Source: Alphaproteobacteria bacterium (lineage in GTDB: Bacteria; Pseudomonadota; Alphaproteobacteria; Micropepsales; Micropepsaceae). Taken from it: a DNA stretch of 48,935 nt. The stretch spans positions 1 to 48,935 of the forward strand of contig JAGWJY010000024.1 of assembly GCA_028865545.1 (NCBI GenBank). Direction: 5' to 3'. This document shows, one piece after another, positions 8,108 through 16,994 of this stretch (positions within the stretch are counted from its first letter, which is position 1; each line of letters opens with the position of its first letter). The translations under genes and the position numbers were made by a program. The notes under the pieces are model-generated. The model worked only from the letters and a program-made list of their open reading frames with translations, was not told the DNA's origin and did not search any database.

Positions 8108-9002
8108 CGGCTTCGCGCGGACGCTCCACATGCAGGCGGTGTTCGCGCCAGGCGATGAACATTCCGGCCGCGATGACCACGCCGGCGCCGACGAACAGTA
8201 TCGTCTCCGGTACTTCGGCGAAGATGAAATAGCCGAGTAACGTCGCCCAGATCATTGCGGCGTAGTCGAAGGAGGCGAGCAGCGACGGCTCGGCATAACG
8301 GTAGCTGAATGTCATGCACATCTGCCCCATACCGCCGATCAAGCCGCAGAACACCAGCAAGAGCACCTGCTCTAAGCTCAGCGGCACGCGGTCCCAGATC
8401 ATAGTCAGGGCCCCTGCGACCGTGCATGACGCCATGAAATAAAACACGATTGCTTCGCTGCGCTCGGTCGTACTCATCTGACGGATCAGCACCACGACGA
8501 TCGCCGAAAGCAGCGAAAAGCCGAGGGCTGCGGCTACGCCGGGCGACATATGCAGCTCAATGATCGACGTCAGGCCGCCATGCGGTTCGATCATCAGCAG
8601 AACGCCGATAAAGCCGGCGACAACGGCCCCCCAGCGATAACGACCGACGTGCTCGCCCAGAAATACCGCTGCGAGGACCACGGCGAAGATCGGCATCATG
8701 AAGCTGAAGGCCGTCACCGTCGCCAGTGCCAGCAATTTGACGGCCGTGAAATTACAGAACATCGAAGCGACGCCGACCGCGGAGCGACCGACATGGTATG
8801 CCGGCCGCTTCGTCCGGACCATGACGGACGGCCCTACCGTGAAGGAGGTCCAAACGATCAACGGTATGAAGGCAAAAAAGCCGCGGAAGAAGACCAATTC
8901 GCCCACCGGCACCGGGCCGGCCAGCTTGATGGCGGCGTACATCAGCGAGAAAGCGAGGGTCTGGGCCAGCTTCAGCGTTATACCAAGCGAAATGTTTTTC
9001 AA
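8100..9002 (-). CDS. EamA/DMT-family transporter
   Basis: This 300-residue protein has about ten hydrophobic helices arranged as two EamA repeats (roughly 5-135 and 150-285). DMT members commonly export amino acids or metabolites from the cytoplasm. Its end overlaps the convergent kamA operon by 8 bp. The close apposition could reflect a functional link, for example export of the operon product, but convergent genes are often unrelated. No substrate can be read from the sequence. Confidence 0.88.
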   Translation of the reverse strand: MKNISLGITLKLAQTLAFSLMYAAIKLAGPVPVGELVFFRGFFAFIPLIVWTSFTVGPSVMVRTKRPAYHVGRSAVGVASMFCNFTAVKLLALATVTAFSFMMPIFAVVLAAVFLGEHVGRYRWGAVVAGFIGVLLMIEPHGGLTSIIELHMSPGVAAALGFSLLSAIVVVLIRQMSTTERSEAIVFYFMASCTVAGALTMIWDRVPLSLEQVLLLVFCGLIGGMGQMCMTFSYRYAEPSLLASFDYAAMIWATLLGYFIFAEVPETILFVGAGVVIAAGMFIAWREHRLHVERPREAVT

Positions 9003-9212
9003 AGCCGGCCTTCAAGCTCGCAGCAGTGGCAGGGCGGGACGCGGTGACCATAACCTCAGATCTTGGCCGGCGCTAAGGGGTTTTGCGCATGTCTGCCGGG
9101 ACAATCTGTCGAGGGGAGCGGGCGGCGAATGCATGGCAGGGATGCATCGAATTCTCTCGGCCCAGGCTTCGCCATTTCGGTTAGATTGGATCGTCCGCCA
9201 AAGGGTGAGTGC

Positions 9213-10199
9213 ATGACCTTGAACCTTCCCGTTTTTGCCGATGTCGAGGCCGCCGCCGCGCGGATCGCCCCTTACGCGGTGAAGACGCCACTAATCGAAA
9301 ACGCGGTTCTCAACGACCGGCTCGGCGCCAGGGTCTTCCTCAAGCTTGAGACGCTGCAGCGCACGGGATCCTTCAAGTTTCGCGGCGCGCTCAACAAGAT
9401 CAGCCAGATCGCGCCCCAGGACCGTGTCAAGGGCGTCATAGCCTTCTCATCGGGCAATCATGCGCAGGGCGTGGCCGCGGCCGCGGCGTTGTTCTCCATC
9501 CCCGCACTCATTGTCATGCCGAAAGATGTACCTGCCGCAAAATTGGAAGGTACAAAGTCGTACGGCGCCGAGGTTGTGTTCTACGACCGCCTGCGTGACG
9601 ACCGTGAAGCGATCGCGCTAGCACTTTGCGAAGAGCGCGGTGCGGCGCTGGTGCGCCCCTTCGATGATCCAGACATCGTCGCAGGACAGGGCACGATCGG
9701 TTTGGAAATCGCGCAACAAGCCGCGGCCCGAGGTGTGGCACTTGATGCCGTCCTCGCGCCGTGTAGTGGCGGCGGACTGGTCAGCGGCATCGCCTTGGCG
9801 ATCTCTGCTGCGAGCCCTGGAACACACGTCGTCAGCGTCGAGCCGGAAAATTATGACGGCATGCGCCGGTCGCTCGCCGCCGGCAAGCGCATCGCGGCGC
9901 CCGGTGGGACGCCTTCGATTGCCGATGCGCTGATGGCGCCGATACCTGGCGAAATTCCGTTCGCGCTGGCGCAGCGTCATCTCACTGACACATTCGCGAT
10001 CTCGGACGACGACCTCACAGCGGCCGTCGCCTATGCGGCCCGCACGCTTAAATTGATTGTCGAACCTAGCGGCACGGCAGGTTTGGCCGCTTTGATGTCC
10101 GGCCGCTTTTCCGCGTCTGGCAAGGTTGTCACCGTCGTTTTAACAGGCGCCAACTGCGATTTTTTGGCGGTTGCTCAGGCCTGCGCGGCACTGCAGTAA
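9213..10199 (+). CDS. Threonine/serine (or hydroxyaspartate) ammonia-lyase-like PLP enzyme
   Basis: This 328-residue fold type II PLP enzyme has the PLP lysine K55 in SFKFRGA, the substrate loop SSGNHAQG (79-86) and the phosphate-binding SGGGL (185-189). It lacks the C-terminal ACT-like regulatory domain of biosynthetic IlvA. That matches catabolic threonine dehydratases, threo-3-hydroxyaspartate dehydratases and serine racemases, which cannot be separated by eye. ATG 9213 follows AAGGGTGAG and matches the family N-terminus; the frame is open further upstream to 9063. It is cytoplasmic and appears monocistronic. Confidence 0.88.
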   Translation: MTLNLPVFADVEAAAARIAPYAVKTPLIENAVLNDRLGARVFLKLETLQRTGSFKFRGALNKISQIAPQDRVKGVIAFSSGNHAQGVAAAAALFSIPALIVMPKDVPAAKLEGTKSYGAEVVFYDRLRDDREAIALALCEERGAALVRPFDDPDIVAGQGTIGLEIAQQAAARGVALDAVLAPCSGGGLVSGIALAISAASPGTHVVSVEPENYDGMRRSLAAGKRIAAPGGTPSIADALMAPIPGEIPFALAQRHLTDTFAISDDDLTAAVAYAARTLKLIVEPSGTAGLAALMSGRFSASGKVVTVVLTGANCDFLAVAQACAALQ

Positions 10200-10315
10200 G
10201 CATGTTATTGTTCTAATTCGCTGTTCGTCGCTTCAGCGCTTCCCAATTGTGCCAAAATTCGTTAGCGTAAAGAAAAAGAAAACATAAGCGCGTTTGTTGG
10301 GTTGGGTTGGGGCGA

Positions 10316-10930
10316 ATGCGAAATGTTGCAGGCGGCGGTTCGCGCCGCACGGCTAAAATTATTGTCAGTACAGCTTTTATGCTGTCGCTGGTGGGTTGCG
10401 GCGGACTCGGTCTTCTGCCGCACGAAACCAGCATGTCATCATCGAGTTTCCAGACCTACGACCAAGTTCAAGCCGCTTATGTCGACATTGTTCCCGGTTC
10501 CACGCGGCTATCCGATCTGCAGAAGCTCGGCTTTGACACGGCGACGACGCCGAACGTTGAAATCCTCTCCTATCTCGGCGTCATCGAACGCTTCATGCCG
10601 CGCAATACTTTGTCGTTCGACCGTCTTGCGAAGCCCGTGCAGGCCTGCATCGAGGCGCAGGACCGCTGCTCTGCACTGGTGTTTCATCCGGAACATGTCG
10701 AGTCGCGTCGCATGGGCAACATCTTCCTCGATCTACTCGGCTTCGAACGTCAGACGCTTAACACCGGGTGGTCGGCTGAGGTGGTGTTGCTGATGCAGGA
10801 CGGACACGTCGCCTACAAGCTGATGTCAGGCCGTCCGCATATCGAAGACATGCATGATACGGTGCAGCCGCTGGGGCCGCTGCAGGACATCGGCAATACG
10901 GCGGCACACACCGCGTCGCGGTTCCTATAA
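10316..10930 (+). CDS. Putative lipoprotein of unknown function
   Basis: This is about 204 residues from the ATG at 10316. A basic N-terminus and hydrophobic core lead to a lipobox-like LVGC around residue 28, so it is probably lipidated and outer-membrane or periplasmic. The mature part contains two Cys (CIEAQDRC) and the conserved-looking segment SLVFHPEHVESRR-like (seen as ALVFHPEHVE). The family is not recognised. A TTG start at 10307 is possible in frame, but ATG is preferred. A G-rich run with GTTGG repeats lies just before the start. It is convergent with infC. Confidence 0.7.
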   Translation: MRNVAGGGSRRTAKIIVSTAFMLSLVGCGGLGLLPHETSMSSSSFQTYDQVQAAYVDIVPGSTRLSDLQKLGFDTATTPNVEILSYLGVIERFMPRNTLSFDRLAKPVQACIEAQDRCSALVFHPEHVESRRMGNIFLDLLGFERQTLNTGWSAEVVLLMQDGHVAYKLMSGRPHIEDMHDTVQPLGPLQDIGNTAAHTASRFL

Positions 10931-10944
10931 AAGGAATCCGATAG

Positions 10945-10983
10945 ACTTGAAAAACAAACCCCCAGGCGGAGGCCCGGGGGGTT
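10945..10983 (-). terminator. Intrinsic terminator of the thrS-infC unit
   Basis: On the minus strand a strong stem (AACCCCCC with GGGCC against GGGGGTT; arms about 10957-10967 and 10972-10983, one mismatch) is followed by a T-rich tail (TTTGTTTTTC). It lies 24 bp beyond the infC stop. The plus-strand side has no T run, so it serves infC rather than the convergent lipoprotein gene. Confidence 0.82.
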
Positions 10984-11006
10984 GTCTTAGTTTGACGGAT
11001 CGTGCC

Positions 11007-11552
11007 TCAACGTGGGGCCAAAACCATCATCATCTGACGGCCTTCCATCTTGGGCCACTGCTCCATCTTGGCGAAGGTCTCTGTGTCCTTCGTGATGCGG
11101 TTGAGCAATTCCATTCCCAGATGCTGGTGCGCCATTTCACGACCGCGGAAGCGTAGGGTGACCTTCACCTTGTCGCCTTCGTCGAAGAACCGGCGCATGG
11201 CGCGCATTTTCACGTCGTAATCGTGGTCGTCGATGGTCGGGCGCATCTTGATCTCCTTGATCTCGATGACCTTCTGCTTCTTGCGCGCCTCGGCGGCCTT
11301 TTTCTGTTGTTCGTATTTGTATTTGCCGTAGTCCATCAGCTTGACGACGGGCGGCTTGGCCTCGGGCGAAACCTCGACCAGGTCGAAACCTTTTTCCTCC
11401 GCAATGGCGCGGGCGTCCTCAGTACCGATCTCTCCGTATTTGTGGCCGTCGTCGCCGATCAGCAGAATGCTGCGAGCGAAGATCTCTTCATTGACGCGGG
11501 GGCCGTCCTTGGCGGGAGCGGGGGCCTGCGATGCGAAACGTCTTGGAACTAT
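11007..11552 (-). CDS. infC: Translation initiation factor IF-3, AUA start
   Basis: The 181-residue product is unmistakable IF-3. Its N-domain reads [15 protein letters not shown], then [20 protein letters not shown], and the C-domain carries [13 protein letters not shown] and the FRGREM segment. IF-3 binds the 30S subunit and rejects non-standard start codons. No ATG, GTG or TTG lies in frame before residue 71, so the N-domain can only be read from a rare start. ATA at 11552-11550 sits 6 nt after AAGGAG. This agrees with the well-known rare AUU-type start that lets IF-3 repress its own synthesis. It follows thrS on the same strand; rpmI and rplT do not follow. Confidence 0.97.
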   Translation of the reverse strand: MVPRRFASQAPAPAKDGPRVNEEIFARSILLIGDDGHKYGEIGTEDARAIAEEKGFDLVEVSPEAKPPVVKLMDYGKYKYEQQKKAAEARKKQKVIEIKEIKMRPTIDDHDYDVKMRAMRRFFDEGDKVKVTLRFRGREMAHQHLGMELLNRITKDTETFAKMEQWPKMEGRQMMMVLAPR

Positions 11553-11564
11553 GACTCTCTCCTT
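11550..11564 (-). promoter_or_regulatory. infC ribosome binding site with AUA initiation codon
   Basis: On the minus strand AAGGAG (11564-11559) is followed by AGAGTC and ATA (11552-11550), an ideal spacing. The rare codon is expected to be the autoregulatory element: IF-3 discriminates against it, so abundant IF-3 lowers infC translation. That mechanism is established for AUU in enterobacteria and inferred here. Confidence 0.85.
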
Positions 11565-11718
11565 TTGCTTGGTCCGCGCGCGAACCCATACCTCGCGAGG
11601 ACCGTCCTGCCTCGCGAAACCTGTTTCGGCTTATGGGCGCAGGGTAAAATCCTCCCGAGCGGGCCGCGGGGACCGCTGACGGGCGCTAGAATAGGAATAA
11701 CGGCACAGTTCGCAAGGC

Positions 11719-13704
11719 CTATTCGGCCACATCCTTGCGTGATTCCGCCTCGCCCTTGATCCTGGCGATGACGGTTTCCAGCGGCAATGGACCCAAATCC
11801 TTGCCGGAACGCAGGCGGACCGCAACTTTACCTTCCGCAGCCTCCCGCTCGCCCACCACCAGCATGTAGGGAATCTTCTGCAACTGGGCGTCCCGAATTT
11901 TCTTTTGCATGCGCTCGGCGGTCAGGTCGATGTCAACGCGCAGGCCGGCCGTCCCATTGACCACGGGCACCTCGAACAGCGCCTGGCGGACCTTTTGGGC
12001 GTAATCCGCAACCTTATCGCTGATCGGGATGATGCGGGCCTGCACCGGCGCTAGCCAGGTGGGGAAGGCGCCGGCATAATGCTCGATCAGGAAGGCGGTG
12101 AAGCGCTCATGGGTTCCCAGGGGCGCCCGGTGGATGACGTATACCGGGTGCTCGCCACCGTCTTCGCCGATATAGGAAAGGCCGAAGGTCTGGGTGGCCA
12201 GGAAGTCGAGCTGGTTGGTCGAGATCGTATATTCGGTCCCGATCACGCTCTTAATCATGAAGTCGATCTTGGGGCCATAGAACGCGGCTTCGCCCTTGGC
12301 CTCCACATAGGGATAGCCGGATTCCTTCATCGCTTCGCGGATGATGTCGAGCGCCGTCAGCCACTTCTCCGGTTGGTCGACATATTTGTCGAGCTTGGCG
12401 AGGTCCGGCAGCGACAGCCGCATGTAGTAGTCTTTGATATTCATCAGGTCGTAGTAACGCGCGTGCAGGCGCATGACCTTGATGAACTCTGCCTTGGCTT
12501 GGTCGTAGCGGCAATAGATGTGCGCGTCGTTCATGCAGAAGCCGCGCACCCGCATCAGTCCGGTCAGGCCGCCTGACGCCTCGTAGCGGTAGTCCTGGCC
12601 GTATTCGGCGATGCGCAGCGGCAGTTCGCGGTAGGAGTGGCGCGTGGCCAGATAGATCATGTGATGGTGCGGGCAGTTCATCGGCCGCAGGTAGTAGTTC
12701 TCGCCGTCGATATCGAGCGGCGAATACATGGTGTCGCTGTAGTAGGGCAGATGGCGTGACCGCAGATACAGGGTCTCTTTGGTGATGTGCGGGGTGGCTA
12801 CGCGGACATAGCCGTCCTTGCGTTCTTCCTGCAGTGCGAGGAATTCCAGTTCCTGGCGGATCACCATGCCGTTGGGCATCCACAGCGGCAGACCGGCGCC
12901 GACGTCGGGCGAGAAGGTGAAAAGCTCCATCTCCTTGCCGATGCGCCGGTGATCGCGCTTTTCGGCTTCTTCGAGGCGCGTCAGATAGGCGTCGAGTTCC
13001 TTCTGGTCGCGCCAAGCGGTGCCGTAGATGCGCTGCAGCTGTGCGTTCTTGGCGTCGCCGCGCCAATAGGCGCCGGCGATCTTGGTCAGCTTGAAGGCAT
13101 CGCCGATCTTGCCGGTGGTGGCGAAGTGCGGGCCGCGGCAGAGGTCGTGCCAGTCGCCGTGCCAGTAGATCGAGACGTCTTCGCCTGCAGGAATGGATTC
13201 GATCAATTCGGCCTTATAGCTCTCGCCGATCGACTTGAAATGCGCGATGGCCTTGTCGCGTGGCCACACCTCACGATGCGTCGGCAGGTCCGCCTTCACG
13301 ATCTCATGCATCTTGGCTTCGATCTTGGGCAAATCTTCGGGCGTGAACGGCTCATCGCGCGCGAAGTCGTAATAGAAGCCGTCGTCGATGGACGGACCGA
13401 TGGTTACCTGGGTTCCGGGATAAAGCGCTTGCACCGCCATGGCGAGGACGTGCGCGGCGTCGTGGCGGATCAGTTCCAGCGCCTTGTCGTCTTTTTTGGT
13501 GATGATCCGGATTTTGGCGCCGTGTTCGATCGGCCGGAAGAGGTCGTATTCCTGGCCGTCGACCTCCAAAATCAGGGCCGCTTTCGCCAGTCCCGGGCCG
13601 ATGGACGCGGCAATCTCACCGCCGGTCACGCCGCGCGGAAACGTCATCGTCTTGCCGTCCGGCAAGGTGATGGCGATCTGCGGTGCGGCTGAGGTGGCGG
13701 ACAC
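11719..13704 (-). CDS. thrS: Threonyl-tRNA synthetase
   Basis: This 661-residue class II synthetase has an N-terminal TGS domain (about 8-70), an editing domain (about 75-230), the catalytic core and an anticodon domain from about 560. The catalytic zinc cysteine is C344 in RPMNCPHHH, and motif-2-like RYEASGGLTGLMRVRGF follows. The frame is open to 14025, but GTG at 13704 follows GGAG with 6-nt spacing and fits the family N-terminus, so it was chosen. The thrS-infC order is shared with many proteobacteria, and about 165 bp separate the genes. It charges tRNA-Thr in the cytoplasm. Confidence 0.97.
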   Translation of the reverse strand: MSATSAAPQIAITLPDGKTMTFPRGVTGGEIAASIGPGLAKAALILEVDGQEYDLFRPIEHGAKIRIITKKDDKALELIRHDAAHVLAMAVQALYPGTQVTIGPSIDDGFYYDFARDEPFTPEDLPKIEAKMHEIVKADLPTHREVWPRDKAIAHFKSIGESYKAELIESIPAGEDVSIYWHGDWHDLCRGPHFATTGKIGDAFKLTKIAGAYWRGDAKNAQLQRIYGTAWRDQKELDAYLTRLEEAEKRDHRRIGKEMELFTFSPDVGAGLPLWMPNGMVIRQELEFLALQEERKDGYVRVATPHITKETLYLRSRHLPYYSDTMYSPLDIDGENYYLRPMNCPHHHMIYLATRHSYRELPLRIAEYGQDYRYEASGGLTGLMRVRGFCMNDAHIYCRYDQAKAEFIKVMRLHARYYDLMNIKDYYMRLSLPDLAKLDKYVDQPEKWLTALDIIREAMKESGYPYVEAKGEAAFYGPKIDFMIKSVIGTEYTISTNQLDFLATQTFGLSYIGEDGGEHPVYVIHRAPLGTHERFTAFLIEHYAGAFPTWLAPVQARIIPISDKVADYAQKVRQALFEVPVVNGTAGLRVDIDLTAERMQKKIRDAQLQKIPYMLVVGEREAAEGKVAVRLRSGKDLGPLPLETVIARIKGEAESRKDVAE

Positions 13705-13852
13705 GGGCTTCTCCAAGAACAAAATGCGGCCGGACAATCTTCCAGCCGCTGACAGGAAGTCAAGTAATGGCGGGTTCCTGCGGCAAACGGGTAGCCTTTG
13801 TCCAGCCGGGATGTTAGGGTTTTGTATCCAATGATTTCGATTGGTTGAGGTG

Positions 13853-15295
13853 ATGATCAAGGCTTCGGGCCGCGCCATTGCTGTGATTTGTTTGGGTGTC
13901 GGGGTCGCCTCCGGCGCGGAAGCATCGACGCTTGTCAACCTGCATGGCGGCCCTTTGGCGTTGGATGTCCGTGGCCTGTCGCCGGATGCGCGCAGCTTGT
14001 CCAGTGGGGCGTCGCTCGACCTCAACTTGCCGGCCGTGACGATGCAGCTTCAGGCCTCGGCCAGCGTAGGTGGCGATCAAGCCGACAACGATCTCTGGCG
14101 TAAGCAGGGCGCGCAACTCAAAGCCAACTGGTCGGCCCTATATGGAACGAATTTCGAGGTGACCGGCACAGACCATCTTGCGCTGATCTATCGGGCGCCG
14201 GCCAGCATCGGCGATCCGGGTACAGCAACCCATCTTGTCCACACCGAAAGTCGCACGGCGGCGCTCACGGCATCGTTTTCCCCCGTCAGTCAGGTTCAGG
14301 TGAAGGTCGGCGCCGATGGTTCCAGTGCGCTGACCCAGGATACGTCGGTGAAGGGGCCGGTGAACGGCAGCCAGACCGCGGTCCAGAGCAATACGCAGGA
14401 AGTGTTCGCGCACGTTGACTGGCAGCCGGTGGACTGGGCTGCGGTGCAGGCAGGTGCGGCGGAGCAAAGTTCAAATATCGTATGGCGTTCGCAGACGGCG
14501 CATACCAGTGTGTTCAATGCTCTTGAGCCGCACCTAGCGATGATGCTGACACCCTGGTCGGGAACCGAATGGGCGGCGAGCGTCGAACATTCGGTGTCGC
14601 CTTACGACACGGCGGCGTTTTCCGCCTATGCCAGCGTCGCCCGATCGGCCGACAACGTGAATTTTGAACCCGATCACGCCTGGACCTTCCAGACGCGCCT
14701 GAAACAGAATCTGGGTCCGGCGACGGTCACGGCGGCCTACACGGCGGATCGCTGGGGTACGGCGACGGAATTCGCCGAGGTGCGCGGCGGCGTGCAGGCG
14801 CCGGCTTCGACGCCGCTCAAAGGCCGCGACAAGGTTGCCCTCACCGTATCTTTGCCGCTCGGTTTGTTCGGCATGCCCAACACGTCGGTCAGCTCAGGCG
14901 CGGCGTGGCAGAACTCCAGCGTGCTTGATCCCGTCACCGAGGAGTTGCGCCGCGCCTCCGGCGAGACGCCGCGGAAATTCTCCCTGCGCCTGGTGCGCAA
15001 CCTGCCGGCGCGCCACCTTAGCCTCGGCCTAACTGGCGAGCTGGATGACACGACGACGTCCTATCAGCTCAGCGAGATCAGCACGGTTCCGGCGGGCGGC
15101 ACGCTCGGCGCTTTCCTGGCCTACAAGCCCGGACCGTTCGAGGTCGACCTGAACGTGAACGGACTGTGTGGGGGGCCGCCGGCAGCGACCGATTTCTTCT
15201 ACAACGGCACGCGGGCGAACCCGCAGATGGCGCGGACGGAGGTTCAACCTTCTCCAGGTCCGGCCTTCAATCTGTCGCTACACCGCGCGCTTTAA
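13853..15295 (+). CDS. Exported, probably beta-rich envelope protein of unknown function
   Basis: About 480 residues begin with a clear signal peptide (MIKASGRAIAVICLG to about AEA, residue 24). The mature part is rich in Ala, Ser, Thr and Val with many alternating polar/hydrophobic stretches (VTMQLQASASVGG, QVQVKVGADGS, WAASVEHSVS), suggesting an outer-membrane barrel or beta-structured surface protein. It has only one cysteine after the signal peptide. It ends in FNLSLHRAL rather than the terminal aromatic residue usual for barrels. The family is not recognised. Start alternatives are TTG 13841 and GTG 13850. It is divergent from thrS. Confidence 0.72.
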   Translation: MIKASGRAIAVICLGVGVASGAEASTLVNLHGGPLALDVRGLSPDARSLSSGASLDLNLPAVTMQLQASASVGGDQADNDLWRKQGAQLKANWSALYGTNFEVTGTDHLALIYRAPASIGDPGTATHLVHTESRTAALTASFSPVSQVQVKVGADGSSALTQDTSVKGPVNGSQTAVQSNTQEVFAHVDWQPVDWAAVQAGAAEQSSNIVWRSQTAHTSVFNALEPHLAMMLTPWSGTEWAASVEHSVSPYDTAAFSAYASVARSADNVNFEPDHAWTFQTRLKQNLGPATVTAAYTADRWGTATEFAEVRGGVQAPASTPLKGRDKVALTVSLPLGLFGMPNTSVSSGAAWQNSSVLDPVTEELRRASGETPRKFSLRLVRNLPARHLSLGLTGELDDTTTSYQLSEISTVPAGGTLGAFLAYKPGPFEVDLNVNGLCGGPPAATDFFYNGTRANPQMARTEVQPSPGPAFNLSLHRAL

Positions 15296-15320
15296 GGCGG
15301 TTTTCCTGGTGGGCGGCGAG

Positions 15321-15416
15321 ATGGCCGATAAATCCGCCCCCCGTCGCCATCTGATCGACGCTTTTCGTCAACTGGCTCGACGCCGTCAGCATGTTCAAAG
15401 CGAATTGAAAAAATAG
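15321..15416 (+). CDS. Possible 31-residue basic small protein
   Basis: A short frame starts MADKSAPRRHLIDAFRQL and ends in two Lys codons and TAG. It has a loose GGGCGGCGAG ribosome site. Its last codons coincide with the A-tract that forms the U-tail of the convergent terminator, so it may be a chance frame. It is kept because its composition (amphipathic, very basic) is protein-like and it follows the exported-protein gene by 25 bp. Confidence 0.25.
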   Translation: MADKSAPRRHLIDAFRQLARRRQHVQSELKK

Positions 15417-15439
15417 GCCCGAGTTGCGCCCGGGCCTAT
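15405..15439 (-). terminator. Intrinsic terminator of the DUF1993 gene
   Basis: A perfect 9-bp stem (ATAGGCCCG at 15413-15421 with CGGGCCTAT at 15431-15439) is followed on the minus strand by six Ts. It begins 21 bp after the stop codon at 15461. Confidence 0.85.
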
Positions 15440-15460
15440 CCTGCTGGTCGTGCGGTGTTC

Positions 15461-15967
15461 TTAAGCGCCGCCGAGAAAATCCATCTTGCCGATGGCGATG
15501 CCCTTATGACGCAACAGGCCGTAGGCCGTCGTCACGTGGAAATAGAAATTCGGAAGCACGAAACCCGTCAGGTATTCGCAGCCGTTGAATTCGAGCGTGC
15601 GGTTGGGGAACTTGAGCGTGATCTGACGGGTCTCGGAGCCGCCGATCTGCTCCGGCTTCACGCTCTGCATATAGGCGATCGTCTTGGCGATGCGCTGCTG
15701 TAGTTCGGGGAAGGTCGTTTCGGTATCTGGGAAGGCGGGTGGTTCTAGGCCCGCCAGCCGCGCGGCGCAGCCTTTGGCGCCGTCGGTCGCGATCTGGATT
15801 TGACGCGGAAACGGCAGCATGTCCGGTGCCAGTCTGGCGTCAAGCAACGTCGCGAGATCGATCTTCTCCGCCTCGGCCTGCGTGACGGCCTTGTCGAGGA
15901 TCTTCGACAGGTTCTGGAGGGTGCGGATCATCGGTGGAATGGAGGCTTCGTACATCGAGAAGGACAT
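15461..15967 (-). CDS. DUF1993 family protein
   Basis: This 168-residue protein starts MSFSMYEASIPPMIRTLQNL, the typical opening of DUF1993 (DinB-like helical fold). HVTTAYGLLRHKG near the end is a further family feature, and histidines H153 and H162 could be metal ligands. The biochemical role of the family is unknown. The longer open frame to 16426 is rejected because GGGAGTTCTC immediately precedes ATG 15967. It is cytoplasmic, divergent from the DUF3297 gene, and ends in its own terminator. Confidence 0.88.
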   Translation of the reverse strand: MSFSMYEASIPPMIRTLQNLSKILDKAVTQAEAEKIDLATLLDARLAPDMLPFPRQIQIATDGAKGCAARLAGLEPPAFPDTETTFPELQQRIAKTIAYMQSVKPEQIGGSETRQITLKFPNRTLEFNGCEYLTGFVLPNFYFHVTTAYGLLRHKGIAIGKMDFLGGA

Positions 15968-16105
15968 GAGAACTCCCTGATTTGGCGGTGGCATGGACGC
16001 CGAAAACGTGGCGCCGATCAAGTCTTGAAAAAGTGCGTTGGAATGCAGGTCGCAATCGACTATGACGCTGGCCCGAAAGCCCCCGTTCCCAAGAGGCCTT
16101 TGACC

Positions 16106-16354
16106 ATGACCGACACGCTGCCGGACCGCCTCTGTGTTAACCCCAAAAGCCCGTTTTACGACGAGGCTCTGCTGGAGCGTGGCGTCGGCATCCGTCTCAA
16201 CGGCACGGAGAAGACCAACGTCGAGGAATATTGCGTCAGCGAAGGCTGGATCCGCGTTGTTGCCGGCAAGAGCGTCGACCGCCACGGCAACCCGATGACC
16301 ATCAGACTCAAGGGCACGGTGGAAGCCTTCATCAAGGAAGCGGCGTCGTCGTGA
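16106..16354 (+). CDS. DUF3297 family protein
   Basis: This 82-residue protein reads MTDTLPDRLCVNPKSPFYD, then ERGVGIRLNG, then EYCVSEGWIRV. That is the pattern of DUF3297, a small conserved proteobacterial family of unknown function. ATG 16106 matches the family start; the open frame further upstream is not coding. It is divergent from the DUF1993 gene across about 138 bp. Confidence 0.88.
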   Translation: MTDTLPDRLCVNPKSPFYDEALLERGVGIRLNGTEKTNVEEYCVSEGWIRVVAGKSVDRHGNPMTIRLKGTVEAFIKEAASS

Positions 16355-16649
16355 CGAACGGGCCGGCGGCGGTCGGGTTTCTGGTCCGTCCGTCGGCGCT
16401 TCAACCGCGCCGCTAGTTTGTCCCACTGCGCATACCGGTGCCGGGGTGTGCGATTTTCGACGGCTGTTCGCATTAGTGGGCAGGACCTACCTGCGTTCTC
16501 GGAGCCATCACGGGGACGTTCATGCGCAGACGGCGAGAAACTGATGCCGCTCGACGCATCGCTCCACATCTCGAGGGATGTCCCCGCCCCCGCATCCAGA
16601 TCGGCCTGTCGCCGCATCTCATGGATGCACCCCGAGAAGGAGAACCTTG

Positions 16650-16994
16650 ATGTATCGTTTGTTGAAGATTTCCACCGCCGCCATTGCCATCGCCACGTTT
16701 GCGCAGGGCGCCTGTGCCCAAGCTGCGCTGGCCAACGACGTTGTGGTCAAGCAAGTCACCGTTCACTATGCCGACCTGAACATCAACAGCGAGGACGGCG
16801 CGGCTGCGTTGCAAGCCCGCATCGATCAGGCCGCGAGCCAGGCCTGCGGCGGCAATCCCGCCTTCAGCTCCAATTACCAGATGGCTCCCGTGTTCCTTAC
16901 ACGCGAATACGAGCAGTGCCGTGCGTCGGCCGTCGACCGGGCTGTTGCTGAGGTCGATGCGCCGCTGGCGCACGTCGCGGCCAACGCGCGCTGA
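16650..16994 (+). CDS. UrcA family exported protein
   Basis: This 114-residue protein has a signal peptide (MYRLLKISTAAIAIATFAQG, cleavage near ACA-QA). The mature part has the UrcA pattern: a VHYADLNINSEDGAAALQ segment followed by the Cys pair C66 (QACGG) and C91 (YEQCRASA), likely a disulfide in the periplasm. UrcA proteins are common in sphingomonads, caulobacters and relatives, and their function is unknown. The ribosome site GAAGGAGAACCTTG is strong and fixes the start. Confidence 0.88.
   Translation: MYRLLKISTAAIAIATFAQGACAQAALANDVVVKQVTVHYADLNINSEDGAAALQARIDQAASQACGGNPAFSSNYQMAPVFLTREYEQCRASAVDRAVAEVDAPLAHVAANAR

Noticed and set aside
15968..16426. Upstream extension of the DUF1993 frame
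   Set aside because: It would overlap DUF3297 in antisense. The family N-terminus and Shine-Dalgarno site fix the start at 15967.
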